A DNA stretch of 64,000 nucleotides from Marchantia polymorpha subsp. ruderalis (taxonomy: Eukaryota > Streptophyta > Marchantiopsida > Marchantiales > Marchantiaceae), in assembly GCA_037833965.1 (NCBI GenBank), contig AP031357.1, positions 23,394,001-23,458,000 of the forward strand, written 5' to 3'. The position numbers were made by a program, and so were the translations under genes. Shown here piece by piece: positions 30,027 through 41,471 of the stretch. The notes under the pieces are model-generated. The model was given only the letters and a program-made list of their open reading frames with translations, searched no databases and was not told the DNA's origin. Each line of letters opens with the position of its first letter. Positions within the stretch are counted from its first letter, which is position 1.

Positions 30027-31782
30027 ATGTCGACGAGCGATAGTGTGGGAAACCTGAGTGCGAGAGCCACACGGAAACTCCGTCGAGATTCAGAAAAAGC
30101 CGTGGAAACAAAACGGCGAACTAAAAAGAAGACTCCCGGTGAGGACTCTGCAGAAAGATCGCCATCACCGACTATTGGAAGACACAGGCGTTCCAGTTCA
30201 CCTACTGAGAGCATTGAGCTAACAGTTCTGTTGGACATCCCTCCGACAGGAACTCTTCCTGAGTTTGGCCAACCTAGGATCAGTCCGTCGACAGGATCAC
30301 CGATGGCAGAACATCAAGCCAATCTCCGCCAGGTGTTTTCCCAACCTACCACCAAACATTCGTATCCAAGATACACGGGAACGGGTGACGACGATGATGC
30401 AGATTCATACATAAAGCTCTTCGAGTCTGTCTCCATCGCCAATCGTGAGACCAGTGATGAAGACAGACTACGAATCTTTCCTAGCCTGCTACGCAGACGA
30501 GCGCGTAGCTGGTACAACCATGAGAGCACCGACCCCACTGGCATCCGGACCTGGGCTCAGCTCAAGGAAAAGTTTCTGAGGCGGTTCCGCGAACTCGGAT
30601 ATGACAGTCGAGTTCTGACCCGGCTTCGAAATCTTCGACGCGAGCGGAAGGAGAATCTTCGAGACTACACTGAGAGATTCCAAGACCTCCTAGATCGAAT
30701 TCCGAAGATAGGCCCAGGAGAACCGTATTCGGTACAACAGGCAGTGGATTGGTATGTGACAGGGCTCTCAAGAGAAATGGAGACCTTCTGTAGGAGAGGC
30801 AAGACTGACACAATCCAAGATGTGATAGCTTCCGCGGAGACCTTTGAGACGTCAACCCTTGACACTCGAAGACGCGACCGACGGTCGACGAAGAAGAAGT
30901 CGCAAGGCGGACGTCGGAAGAGAAGGAACTCGCCTTCCTCGACAGAAGAATCAAGCTCCTCCGAATCAAGTTCTTCCTCGGAAGAGGAAGAGGACTCGTC
31001 ATCTTCAGAAGAAGAGAGACGGAAGAAGAAACGCAGTGCGATCAAGAAGAAGGATCGAGGTAAGGGAATCCCAGTGAAGACTCAAGGGGACATCGCAGCC
31101 AAGGTAGACAACCTGGTGAAAAATTTTGCGGACCTGAAAGTTCATGTAGTGGAAGGCCAAGACCGACGTAAATCACCTGCGAGACAACGAGCGAATCTCT
31201 GGTGTACTACGTGCGGACAGGTGGGACATGCCAACACGGAGTGCATGTCCGCGCGGCCATCTTACCCAGTGAATGCGGTCGAATGGGCACCACAGTGGGA
31301 GAACCCCATGTATTATGCTGAGCCACCTATGTATTATGTTGAGCAGGTTGAGGACACCGCCTACTCGGTACAGACAGCTCCAGCTACAACTCCGAACCCA
31401 CCGGTGCATATACCGCGCTTTGTTCCGAGGGAAATGGCGGGTACACTCCCACCAAGACGCATGGCACCTCCAGGCAATCACAACCGACCTCGACCACAAT
31501 TCGATGGTTGCTACAACTGCGGAGACATGGGGCATTACGCGCCAAGTTGTCCCCACCCGAGGAAGCCAATGGGGTATGCACCATTGTGTAGCAATTGCAA
31601 GAAGTCCGGACATACAGCAGCTGAATGTGATCAGCCCCAACTCCCTAGGCCAGCCGTGCGTTTCGTATCGACACCTGGCAAGGAAGAGGTGCAGGTCAAC
31701 CAGGTAGAACTGAGTCTGGACCCAGCTGAAGGAGACGAAGTATGGCCAGAGGAAGAAGTAATGTGCGGTCGGGTAGAAACCC
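30027..31782 (+). CDS. gag: F1 Gag (upstream part, cut by a nested LTR)
   Basis: Frame open for ~585 codons up to the nested solo LTR. N-terminal basic region (SARATRKLRRDSEK); capsid-like domain ~110-290 (HSYPRYTGTGDDDDADSYIK, WAQLKEKFLRRFRELGYDSR, YVTGLSREMETFCRR); acidic Ser/Glu tract ~310-335 followed by basic residues; then three zinc knuckles of CX2CX4HX4C form: CTTCGQVGHANTEC (~392), CYNCGDMGHYAPSC (~495) and CSNCKKSGHTAAEC (~521). Gag forms the particle and binds the RNA through the knuckles. It is followed by a linker cut by the F1 solo LTR. Confidence 0.9.
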
Positions 31783-34700
31783 TGTGGTAACACACTTTTT
31801 GTTTTTTTTGCAGAATTTAAACAATTTTAGAAAACTAGTACCAAAGCAGTGTTTGTAGCTAGAGAAGGGTACGCAAAATAGAGTGGATTGAGGAGATCGT
31901 CACGAGGGCACAAAGAATCACGTAGTCGGATGTACCAACGCCAACGTCTTCGGCGCCTTCGGCAAAAGCTCCTTTTTGAGGTGTCTCTACTCACGCGCCT
32001 CTAGCGTATAAGGAAGCTACGCTTCCGGCGCAGACACCTCAGGAGGAGGTTTTGCTAAAGACGTCAGGAGAAGGGCCCGGACCTCTAAAGGCGTCCGACC
32101 ATGAGTGCGCCTTCGGCGAAGCGTCGCTAGCGCGGAAAGGGAAAACCTTCATAACAATCGGGATACACGGTAGATCCAGTTGGTTGAAGTTGCATTAGAA
32201 AGAGCTCGGGACGCTCGTTCTAACGAGTCCAAGAGCGCCGGAGATGGATCAGGAATGGAGAAGTTATGAGCGTCGGAAAACTCGTAGCCGGACATGCGCC
32301 GTTCGCGCTAGGGTTCACAGCCGGAAAGGATTCCCGTACGCCCTCGGCGATGCGCCTTCGGCGGAATCACGCGCTCACAGGAGGAAACCAACTCAGAGTC
32401 GGAAGCGCCCTTGGCGGCTGTTCATGGAAGGAAAGCGCCGGTCGGATGTACGCCTCCGACGTGGCGCTGACGGCCGGATGCGCTGGCATGAGTTGCGCTG
32501 ACGGATATGCGCTGGCAGCAACGGACGAGGCATAAAGGACAAAATAGGCGGTACAACTGCGCGCCGGCGTAATTCGCTCCGGCTGGATGTGCGCCTCCAG
32601 CACGGCGCCGACGGATAATGAACGCACCAGCGGCGACACGCCTCCGGAGAAGGGCGGGTTAGGAAAAGACAACAGGGCCGACGTATACCCTGCAGCGGAC
32701 TCGAGTCCGGAAGGTGGCGGCGGCGGGAGAATTCAACGTTTAAGCATGCGAATGCGCGCAATGCGGAGACGTGAATTCGCGCATGCAAAGGGCGAACCGT
32801 TAAGCCGTATAGCCGGCTGCGTACGTTGCAACCAGTAAGAACGTTGGACGTTCTTGAAATCGGAGAAGAAAAGACTGCGCTCCAGTCTCATTCTCTCATT
32901 CTTGACTTTGCAATTTCCAGTTCCAAGATTACGCGCAAGGGCGGAGCGACCTGCAGTGAGAGTAGAGAGTGCGGAGACGAGTTGCACAAGGATCTTGGCG
33001 GACCTTGAAAGAATTGGGAGTAGCGATCTTGAACGAGCGCAGAGAGAGTGAGCAGTCAGTGCTTGAGTGGCCGACGCGCAGTGGCGATTGTGAGAGAGTG
33101 AGCGAAAGGGAGAACGTTTGTGTGTGCAGACAACGCAATGTCGAAGGTTCCCCAACTGCGAGTGTCTCCACTCAGGGTGCCGCAGATCGGTCTACGCGCA
33201 TTTCAAGATGTGCTGACGAGGCTGAAGCTCGATTTTCTCCTCTGGGGGTGGAATTGGACGTGTCCGGAGATGGTGCGCGAGTATCTGCAAGAGAGACACA
33301 AGCCTTCTCGCGGATTTCGCCCACACCCAGAGAGATGGGAAATTTGCAATTGGGCGCAGGTGTTGGGCAGGTGTGCCGGCGAGGAAGGGGATCTCCTCTT
33401 CGAGGCCGACAGCGTGAAAGTGTCCCAGGAGGAAGAAGTCTCTTACAATGAGCTCTTCAAAGTGGCTAGACATCCCAAGAACGGTTTCCGGACTCGGGAT
33501 TACAAGGATCGATTGCGGAGAAATGTCGCGACAGCATTGCTGCAGATATTGCAGCCGACCAAGACCGCTTACATGCATGGTTGGCAGGTAGAGTTCGTGG
33601 AGCTAGTGTTGTCAGGAGCTCCGGTGCATTGGGCACGGCTCCTGTGGAAGGTGACGCGCCAACATGCGCAAGAAGAGAGGGGAGGAACGCTCAATCATCT
33701 ATCGCCTTACTTAATCGTGTTTTACCGGGCGATGGGATGTTTGACGAATGCTGAGAAAACTCGGTTTCCGCAGCTGAGCCGGTCTTATCCAGGTAGATAT
33801 TCGAGGGAGGCCGAAGTAGACACGGATCCGGACGAGGAACCTGCCAGTACGCCTCCGGCTCCGGCTCCAGCCAGAGCAGCAGAAGAACGTCGAAGTGAGC
33901 GCATTCCGCGCAAGCGGAAGTGGGATGAGGGACCTGAGGACAGGCAGCCGGAAGTACCATCTGCGCCGACTCGTGGTCGGCCCACCCCCGAGCCTCATAG
34001 TCGACCAAAACAGAGGGCACGCAGAATGCCAACTGGTACTGAGGAGACCAGGCGAACTCCGACCCGGCGGAATCTCACACAGGAAGAGATAATTGCTCAG
34101 GTCCTAGGGAAGACGGCAGAAACCTCTGCACAGAAGGCACCACGGCCTTCGGGAGGAGATGGACGGACTGACGACCGGCCGACTGCGAGTCGGATGACTG
34201 AAGGTCGACAAGCGGAAGGAAGGCCAACTGAACGGCGCGTTGAACCGGACAGCAGGCCGGAAGCGGAAGAGAGTTTGGCTGACGAGCCAACAATCCTCAG
34301 AGGGTCGTCTTCGGCGGAAGGCACTTCTGGAAGAACGCCACCAGCAAACAGGCCAAGTGGAGTCAAGACGCGCAGGGTGTATCCGACTCCCAGTCGGACA
34401 ACTGCTGGTCGGCCGACTGCGAGTCGGACAACAGAGAGTCAGCCGGATTCGCCGACTGCGAGACGGATGGGGCCAACGACCAGTATGCGGACGCCTTCGG
34501 CGGACGCACCTTCAGCAAGGACACCTTCCGCGCAGATTGCGCCGGAAGGACAGGCAGCAGAAGCGGGCGGTGCAAGAGTGACAAAAGTCACTGCGGCGTC
34601 GACCCCTTCACAAACCGAAGATCGAGCCGGAACAGGGGCTCAAGCAGTGGGATCTCCCACTGCCCTGGATATTTTAGCAGGCAGTGGAGCAGCAGTCGCA

Positions 34701-36652
34701 GCAGAAGCTGCTGCGCGCCACAGTTCCAGGGAGTCGCCAAGGGATTCGGTGGCGACTGAAATCCTCGAGACTGAGGATGAGACGAGCTCGGAAGAGCAAG
34801 AAGAGGATTCGGTGCAGAAAACGCCAACAGGGGTGCTGTGCGAACAGATAGTTCCACTCCTGCGATATCTGGATCGCAAGACATCCAAATACGGAAGTGC
34901 CTTAAAACCGCAGTCTTATGTGGAGACTATCAGGCGAAGGACGAGGATCAAGGTGGCAAAGTGGGCCTCTAGTTGCCAAGTATATGTGGAAAGGAACACC
35001 GCCCTCCGACAACACCTGGCGGTCACCCAGAAGCTGTACCAAGCCTTGCAGCAGCAGAAGGAGGATGCGGCGACGAAGAGTCAGGCGGAGGCCGAACTAA
35101 TACGGGCAAAGATCGAGTCGGAACTGCAGGAGGAGCGGAGACAGAACAAAGTCCTAGCAGCCGAGCTTGCGCGCTAGACGCGCGCCTTAGAGGAAAGTCA
35201 AAGAGCCCGCAAGGAGGATGAGGAGTTGTTGTGCAACTTGCAAACCGAGTGCTCGGATTTGAGGGCTCAACGTGCGGATTTAGAAATGCAGCTGGCAGAG
35301 GTGGAGAGCAGCTGCAGGGCACGAGGAGAGTTGGCGGCACGGGTGACTCGTTGTCTAAACGGATACACCCATTGGGAGGTGGCAGCTCAAGAGAGGGTTA
35401 CACTCCGGGAGTTCGAGCTTCGGGCGGCGGCCTTGACGGAAGGTGACAGTCGGAGTCGGCGGCGAGTGGCAAGAAAATTAGAAACCTTCTTGTCGGGTGC
35501 GCGCGACACTATGGCGCACTTGCAGTCGGAAGTCACTGCAGCGCTCCGACGCCTGGGGTTACGCAGCCGGTCGGAAGACTGGCAAGGTAGAGATAGTAAG
35601 CGGAGCAGTCCGGCGCGCAGGAGGCGCAGCACCGGATCTGCTGAGTGCAGTAGAGTAGTTTGGTTTCGCGCAGATGCTGCGAGTGGTAGATAGGATAGCG
35701 TAGTGCTAGTTAGGATCTTTTGAGAGTATAAAGTAGATCAAGGCGTTTTGCCTTGGAACTCTTCCAGTTTCGGAAGTGCAGATCAGGAACTCACTTTCTT
35801 GGCGTGTTTGTGCATTTGGTCCTGGCACCACGTAGAGAAGCTGCAGCATAGCGAAGTTACCGTATGTTGTAGTTGAAGGCCTTCGGCTGAATGTTCAGAG
35901 CTAGTACCCGGTTAGAGACTTGAGTAGTGCGGATCTGCACCTGCGGGTGATTTCTGATGCTCAGAGCCGGCTGCGAGTTAGATACTTGAACAGTTCCCCC
36001 TTACTCCTTCGAGTGACATATCCTGATTGTACTCCTACGGGAAGTTTCCCCTGAATGCCAATGTGAAGTTTCATTACTTCGTGTAAACCTTGGTTTGTAA
36101 TTCAGGTTGTGTGTGTGTTACTGGATCGTGTTTTCAGTAAGTTCTCAGTCGGGTCTGCACTCCCTGCGTTTTGTGTGATAGTCGAGGGTGACGTCCACGG
36201 CGTACGTAGAGGCTTCGTTCCGAAGTGAGAAGTCCAGTCCGGGTACCCCCGCTAGTTCCTGGCGGAAGGGCAGTAAAAGCCGGAGTGGGAGGCACTTCCT
36301 GCAGAACCTCTGAGTGAACTTACGAGACACTTTCCTCCTGAAATCCGAAGCGGAGGTCCTGACCGACCTCCGAGTTGTGCTTTTTGCCAGTTTCAGGTGT
36401 GTGTGTGTGTGTGTGTTGAGTGACCAAGCTGTACCGTGCATCCTCCGAGCATCCTCCGAGTTGAGTTCCTCCTCCGAGTCGAGCCTCCGAGTCGAGCACT
36501 ACAGTATTTCTGGGAGTGACAGTCGCCTAGAATTCAAACTCTACCAAAAGTCTGTTAAACGTGACACTTTTACTCTGTGTGTTGCCTCTGTCCCTGTGGG
36601 TTCGATCTTTTTACCACCATACTGCAGTTTTAGCCTTTGGTGGGTTATTACA
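31783..36652 (+). mobile_element. F1 solo LTR nested in gag
   Basis: 4870 bp, TGTGGTAACACAC...GGGTTATTACA, with the perfect 5-bp duplication AACCC at 31778-31782 and 36653-36657. It shows cleanly that the ~4.9-kb unit moves and recombines as an LTR: no primer site, gag or pol is inside, only U3 with its long frame, TATA (35727-35733) and R-U5. Very similar to the LTRs of its host element. Confidence 0.95.
33138..35693 (+). pseudogene. F1 U3 protein, copy in the nested solo LTR (one break)
   Basis: MSKVPQLRVS start at 33138 and the usual domain order through to the basic RRRRSTGSAEC tail at 35693. About 95% identical by eye to the copies in the surrounding element. It appears to carry one interruption in the coiled-coil region, so it is probably no longer functional. 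Confidence 0.75.
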
Positions 36653-36657
36653 AACCC

Positions 36658-37147
36658 GAAGTTCGAAGAGGAGAGGAGAAGGCCACGAGGACACTCGCCG
36701 CCTCGAGCGTAGGGAAGACAGGCGGAAGTCTAAAGAAGTTAGAGAAGGCCAAAGAAGAAGGCCGGGTACACCTCCGGCGGTGAGAAACACCCAGCCGGAG
36801 CAGAACTCAGAGAAGGCGGACAGGTATTCAGAAGAGTTCCGGACTCGAGATTACCTTCCGGACATCAAAGATGAGGTGAGTCACCTCATCAAGGAAGCAC
36901 TGGGCGCCGGAATGACATCCGACGACCGGAAGGCGGTTAGGCCTCCTACACCACTTCCGACCGCGAGTACAGGGAAGCTTCCGGCTGTGACTTCCAACAC
37001 TTCCTACGACATAGTGAAAGACATGGGGAGCCAGAGGGCAAATATTTCCTTCCACCAGTTGTTGGAAGACAATAAGACGTACAGGAGGATGCTGATGCTT
37101 TCGTTGCGCCGACCACGCAAACCCCGAAAATAGAAACTTCCGGCTGT
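36658..37147 (+). CDS. F1 gag-protease linker between the two nested LTRs
   Basis: Open and basic: RRGEGHEDTRRLERREDRRK, then YDIVKDMGSQRANISFHQLL. The latter matches YDVVEDVGNQKANITVGQLI before the protease in the F4 polyprotein, so this is the stretch leading into protease. Bounded by the AACCC duplication on the left and the F4 solo LTR on the right. Confidence 0.75.
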
Positions 37148-37151
37148 GTAC

Positions 37152-38010
37152 TGTAAGACCGGGTGTTGCACATATGTACTAAGTCTTAAAAGTGGTCAAG
37201 GGAATAAGGATGATTAGCCAAGGCATAGCTAAGACTAGCTAGTTATGACTAAACTAGTTAGTTATAACTAAGTTTATCTAGTCATGACTAAGTTTAGCTA
37301 CAATATCTATAGTTGGCGGAATAATTAGCGGAGTTCTAGAAGAATGGAGTGAGCACTTCTATTTTGTCTTTTACAAGGAGTGAGCACTTCTATTTTGTCT
37401 CATACAAAAGTTCTAGATTCCAAGGGATTAGATATTTGACTAGAAGCTTGGATTTGATTGGTTTGACTAAATGTATGAAAGATGATTGGCTAGACTAAGT
37501 CTAATGTTGACTTAGTGGCTAGGAAGTTTGTAGAAGTTTAAAAGCTTCCAATGGCATGTCGCCACCTCAACCTTGGATTCCGGAAGCTTCTAGAAGGTTT
37601 AGGTAGGCCAATGGCATGTTGCCACGTAGAGAAGGTTAGTCAAACTTACCTAGGTAAAAGTAAGTTAGGAGAAATTACCACATGTTACTATGGTAACTTC
37701 TCAAGTAGTATAAATAGAGAGGTAGAGTAGCACCTCTCAAGCAAGTTTGGAGAGTCATGTGTGAGGACTTGTTTCAGTAATGAAGGAGTGAAGTTTTTGA
37801 GTATCTTGGAGTATCGACGTGTGTTTGCATTTATGTGAAGAGGGTGATGTGAGGAGAGTTTGTGTGTGAGTTGGAGTGATACATGAGAGTTTGTAAGAGA
37901 AGGTGTTTGGGACATGAGTGAGAGTATGAATCTTAGTCTTCTAGAACCATGATGCGCTACCACAAAGCCATCAGAGGTAAACCTGAGTGAGAGTCAGCCC
38001 GGAGGTTGCA
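37152..38010 (+). mobile_element. F4 solo LTR nested in the F1 element
   Basis: 859 bp, TGTAAGACCGGG...GGAGGTTGCA, flanked by the 4-bp duplication GTAC (37148-37151, 38011-38014). It differs at several bases from the F4 LTR pair at 2584 and 9578, so it comes from a separate insertion. With GAAC at the full copy, it shows that F4 makes 4-bp duplications. Confidence 0.93.
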
Positions 38011-38014
38011 GTAC

Positions 38015-38593
38015 AGAGTGGAAGGAGGAGACCTAGGACCTCCAGAGATCGAGGTAGAGATCGGAGGCTGCGTCATACAGAAGGTACCTGTGGACTCCGG
38101 CTCGGGCGTGAATATCATGACCGAGAAGACAGCGAACTCCTTGGGGTTCCAGACCTTCGAGCCTACATCCCGAGTATTGCGACTGGCCGATCAAACACGC
38201 AGAATGCCACTAGGAATGTTGAGCAATGTGAGAACCAACATTGGAGGAGTGGACTTTCAACTGTCCTACATAATACTGCAACCTCTGATGAAGAAAGGTT
38301 ATGATGTGCTGCTTGGCAGACCGTGGCTATACGATGCCAAAGCAAGGTGTGACTGGAGTAAGAAGAGATTACAGTTCCGTAGCCCTGCGGACCCTCCGAC
38401 TGTCATTACCGTACCGTGGACCAAGGTACCCCATGAAGGCGAAACACCTTCCACCACCTCCGGTTACACAACCGGAGGGGAGACCAGCTCATCATGCACT
38501 TCAGAGACCGAAACGTCGGAAGAATTTGTGGGCTACGTCACTTGCTGCTCTATTGAGGAGGAAGGAGACGAGGTGTATCCGGATGACGAATAG
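38015..38593 (+). CDS. F1 aspartic protease region
   Basis: Retropepsin-like protease that would mature the polyproteins. VDSGSGVNIMTEKTANSLG holds the catalytic Asp-Ser-Gly; ILQPLMKKGYDVLLGRPWLY is the second conserved block. An acidic/serine/threonine tail follows (ETSSSCTSETETSEE). RT-integrase follows in a separate frame segment. In related plant elements (Ogre/Tat) gag-protease and pol are likewise separated and joined at expression by splicing or recoding; which applies here is not shown. Confidence 0.8.
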   Translation, partial: RVEGGDLGPPEIEVEIGGCVIQKVPVDSGSGVNIMTEKTANSLGFQTFEPTSRVLRLADQTRRMPLGMLSNVRTNIGGVDFQLSYIILQPLMKKGYDVLLGRPWLYDAKARCDWSKKRLQFRSPADPPTVITVPWTKVPHEGETPSTTSGYTTGGETSSSCTSETETSEEFVGYVTCCSIEEEGDEVYPDDE

Positions 38594-38692
38594 CAACTAG
38601 CAGCCGGACTGGGCAGAAGCGAGATCAGTCACACAGAGGGGATTGTTGACCCGAGTGATTGCTGCGAACTGCAACTCAGTCCAGGTAAAGGC

Positions 38693-41434
38693 TTGAAGGT
38701 GTCAAGCCAGGTACAAGGAGAAGAGTTGAACAGGGTACAGGCGTTTCTTCGCCAGTATGAGGATGTCTTCGCATGGAAGATTGAAGACATGAAAGGCATA
38801 CCTGCAAGGTATGGAGAGCACAGAATCGACTTGTTGGACGAGGCAGTTCCGGTTCGCCAACGCCAATACAGGCTCAACCCAAAATATTCATTATTGGTGA
38901 AGGACGAAATCGATAAGTACCTGAGCGCAGGAATTATCTACCCGGTACTCAGTAGCGAGTGGGTGTCGCCTATCGTGATCGTGCCCAAGAAACTGACGGG
39001 TAAGATCCGGGTGTGTCAGGACTTCCGAAAGCTGAACGCAGCAACGCGGAAGGACCATCACCCTCTTCCTTTCACGGACTCTATTCTGGACCATGTAGCA
39101 GGGCATGAATGCTACAGTTTCCTAGACGGATTCTCCGGCTACAACCAGGTGTCCATCAGGGAACAGGACAAGGACAAAACAACCTTCACGACCGACTGGG
39201 GAACCTATGCTTATCATAAGATGCCGTTCGGTCTGTGCAACGCGCCAGCGACGTTCCAGCGGATGATGACAAACATCTTCCAAGAGCACCTGAGGAAGTT
39301 CCTAGAAATTTTCATCGACGACTTTTGTGTCTTCGGTAAGAGGTCGGAGCACCTTGACCATCTTCGGCAAACGTTCGACAGATGTAGGGAGAGCAGCTTG
39401 TCCTTACACCCTGAGAAATGTTTTTTCTTCATGACCAGCGGAATCCTGCTAGGGCACCGAGTTTCGTCCGATGGCATTGCAGTGGATGTAGAGAAGGTGA
39501 AGATTATTATCGAACTGCAGCCGCCAACGAATCTGCGTGAGTTGAGGGCCTTCCTTGGCCATGTAGGTTATTACAGAAGGTTCATAAATATGTACGCCAT
39601 CTTGGCAGCCGATCTGACGAAGCTGCTTAAGAAGGATGAACCCTATGTGTGGGGCAAGAAGCAACAGCTGGCCTTTGAAACGCTCAAAGCCAAACTGACG
39701 ACTGCTCCGGTTCTGAGAAGTCCGGATTGGAACAGACCTTTCCATGTCTATGTAGACACGTCGGCGTTTGCAATCGGGGTGGTTCTCAGTCAGAAGGACG
39801 ACAACAAGAAAGACTACCCGATTTACTTCGCGAGTCGTCAGTTGTCAGCAGCAGAGAAGAAGTACACGACAACTGAGAGGGAGGCGTTGGGAATGGTGTA
39901 CTCCTGTAAGAAGTTCCGACATTATTTGATCTGCTATGAGTTCGTGTTTCATGTAGATCATTACGCCTTACAGCACCTGGTCAAGAAGGCGGATCTGTCC
40001 GGACGAATTGCCAGGTGGGTACTACTGCTGCAGGAATTCACCTACACTGTACAGACACGGAAAGGCGTTCACCATGAGAACGCGGACTACCTCTCCCGAC
40101 TATGGACCGAACCCATAGAAGAGGAAGTAGTGGATGATTTTCCCGACGAACAACTTTTTCAGTTGTCCGCCAGCCATGAGTCCAGGTACGCAGACTTATA
40201 CAGGTTCCTGCTCACACTCCAATGTCCGGAAGGATTGGATGCGGAGCAGCGCACAGTCTTCGTTCATAAAGCGGGGCCTTACCAGCTTCAACAAGGGGTC
40301 TTGTTCAAGAAAATGGCAGACGAGAGGCTGTGCAGATGTCTAGAGGAGTCTGAAGTCCCGCGAGTTGTCAAAGCCATGCACACGGAAGACGCTGGTGGTC
40401 ACTACGCCACCAGAAATACAGTGACCAAAATTGTGAATGCAGGATACTGGTGGCCGACGATGTTCAAAGATGTACATGACTACGTTCGCAAATGCGACAG
40501 CTGCCAGAGGACGGGAAGGCCGACTCCGACCACGAGATGGCCTCTTACACCAATCATGCCATTGGCACCATTTGAAAAATGGGGGATCGACTTCGTGGGA
40601 CCAATACAACCTGTCACTAAAGGCACGCGCAGGCGCTACATATTGGTAGCAACAGACTATGCGACCAAGATGGTGGAGGCCGAGGCCACAAGGCACGATG
40701 ACGCAGCCGCAGTAGCACGGTTCCTATTCGAATCAATCATCACCCGCTACGGGTGCCCCCTAGAAATAGTCAGTGACAGAGGGACGCACTTTCTGAATCA
40801 GGTGATAAAGAGTTTGACGCGGCACTTCCAGATTAAGCATCGAAAGACTACTCCATACAACCCCAAGGCAAATGGTCTGACAGAGAAGTCCAATGGATTA
40901 CTCTGTAAGATACTCCTCAAGGTGACTGTAAACCATGCTCATGACTGGGACACCAAGCTACCAGCCGCCTTATGGGCATATAGAACGGCAGAAAAAGTCA
41001 CCACCAGGCAAACACCTTACTTCCTAGTTTATGGGCAGCATCCGATCTTACCCATCGAATTTGAGATACCTACCAAAAGGACCTTAGATCAGAGAAGGCT
41101 GGACGCGGAAGAAAGTCAGGCATATCGACTGCACGAGGTAATGGCACTGGAGGAAAGACGTCAAGAGGCCGAAGATCGGACAAAGCAATTACAACTCAGG
41201 CGGAAGGAGAAGTACGATAGAAGGCTCAAACCAGTACTGCTGGAGAAGGGCGACTTGGCTCTGCTATACGATAGCAGACATGCTAGATTTCCAGGCAAGC
41301 TCCACTTGAGGTGGATGGGACCTTACAAGGTGATAGAAGTTTTTCCAAATGGATCCATCCAACTCGCAGAACTGACGGGAGAATGGTTAGGCACCCGCGT
41401 GAACGGATGGCGTCTGAAGAAATACCACGTGTAA
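38693..41434 (+). CDS. pol: F1 reverse transcriptase, RNase H and integrase
   Basis: 913 codons from the first Met (the domain may begin slightly upstream). RT ~35-250: VRQRQYRLNPKY, VCQDFRKLNAATRKD, KMPFGLCNAPATFQRMM and the catalytic FIDDFCVFG at ~206-214. RNase H ~350-470: VYVDTSAFAIGVVL, TTEREALGMV, DHYALQHLVKKA. Integrase: zinc finger ~565-605 (HTEDAGGHYA...CDSCQ); core with WGIDFVGPIQ, VSDRGTHFLNQ and NGLTEKSN giving D,D,E. The C-terminus RVNGWRLKKYHV has no chromodomain. RT copies the RNA, RNase H removes it and integrase inserts the DNA. The gene order defines Ty3/gypsy. Confidence 0.93.
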   Translation: MKVSSQVQGEELNRVQAFLRQYEDVFAWKIEDMKGIPARYGEHRIDLLDEAVPVRQRQYRLNPKYSLLVKDEIDKYLSAGIIYPVLSSEWVSPIVIVPKKLTGKIRVCQDFRKLNAATRKDHHPLPFTDSILDHVAGHECYSFLDGFSGYNQVSIREQDKDKTTFTTDWGTYAYHKMPFGLCNAPATFQRMMTNIFQEHLRKFLEIFIDDFCVFGKRSEHLDHLRQTFDRCRESSLSLHPEKCFFFMTSGILLGHRVSSDGIAVDVEKVKIIIELQPPTNLRELRAFLGHVGYYRRFINMYAILAADLTKLLKKDEPYVWGKKQQLAFETLKAKLTTAPVLRSPDWNRPFHVYVDTSAFAIGVVLSQKDDNKKDYPIYFASRQLSAAEKKYTTTEREALGMVYSCKKFRHYLICYEFVFHVDHYALQHLVKKADLSGRIARWVLLLQEFTYTVQTRKGVHHENADYLSRLWTEPIEEEVVDDFPDEQLFQLSASHESRYADLYRFLLTLQCPEGLDAEQRTVFVHKAGPYQLQQGVLFKKMADERLCRCLEESEVPRVVKAMHTEDAGGHYATRNTVTKIVNAGYWWPTMFKDVHDYVRKCDSCQRTGRPTPTTRWPLTPIMPLAPFEKWGIDFVGPIQPVTKGTRRRYILVATDYATKMVEAEATRHDDAAAVARFLFESIITRYGCPLEIVSDRGTHFLNQVIKSLTRHFQIKHRKTTPYNPKANGLTEKSNGLLCKILLKVTVNHAHDWDTKLPAALWAYRTAEKVTTRQTPYFLVYGQHPILPIEFEIPTKRTLDQRRLDAEESQAYRLHEVMALEERRQEAEDRTKQLQLRRKEKYDRRLKPVLLEKGDLALLYDSRHARFPGKLHLRWMGPYKVIEVFPNGSIQLAELTGEWLGTRVNGWRLKKYHV

Positions 41435-41471
41435 ATGTTCGCGTGGGCGCTCACAATTGAGGAGGGGGGCA
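41435..41471 (+). promoter_or_regulatory. F1 3' spacer and polypurine tract
   Basis: GAGGAGGGGGGCA at 41459-41471 directly before TGTGGTAACAC. It is conserved in the outer F1 element (16991-17003) and, reversed, in the F3 element (51632-51644). The long U3 frame lies downstream of this tract and is therefore copied into both LTRs at reverse transcription. Confidence 0.9.
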
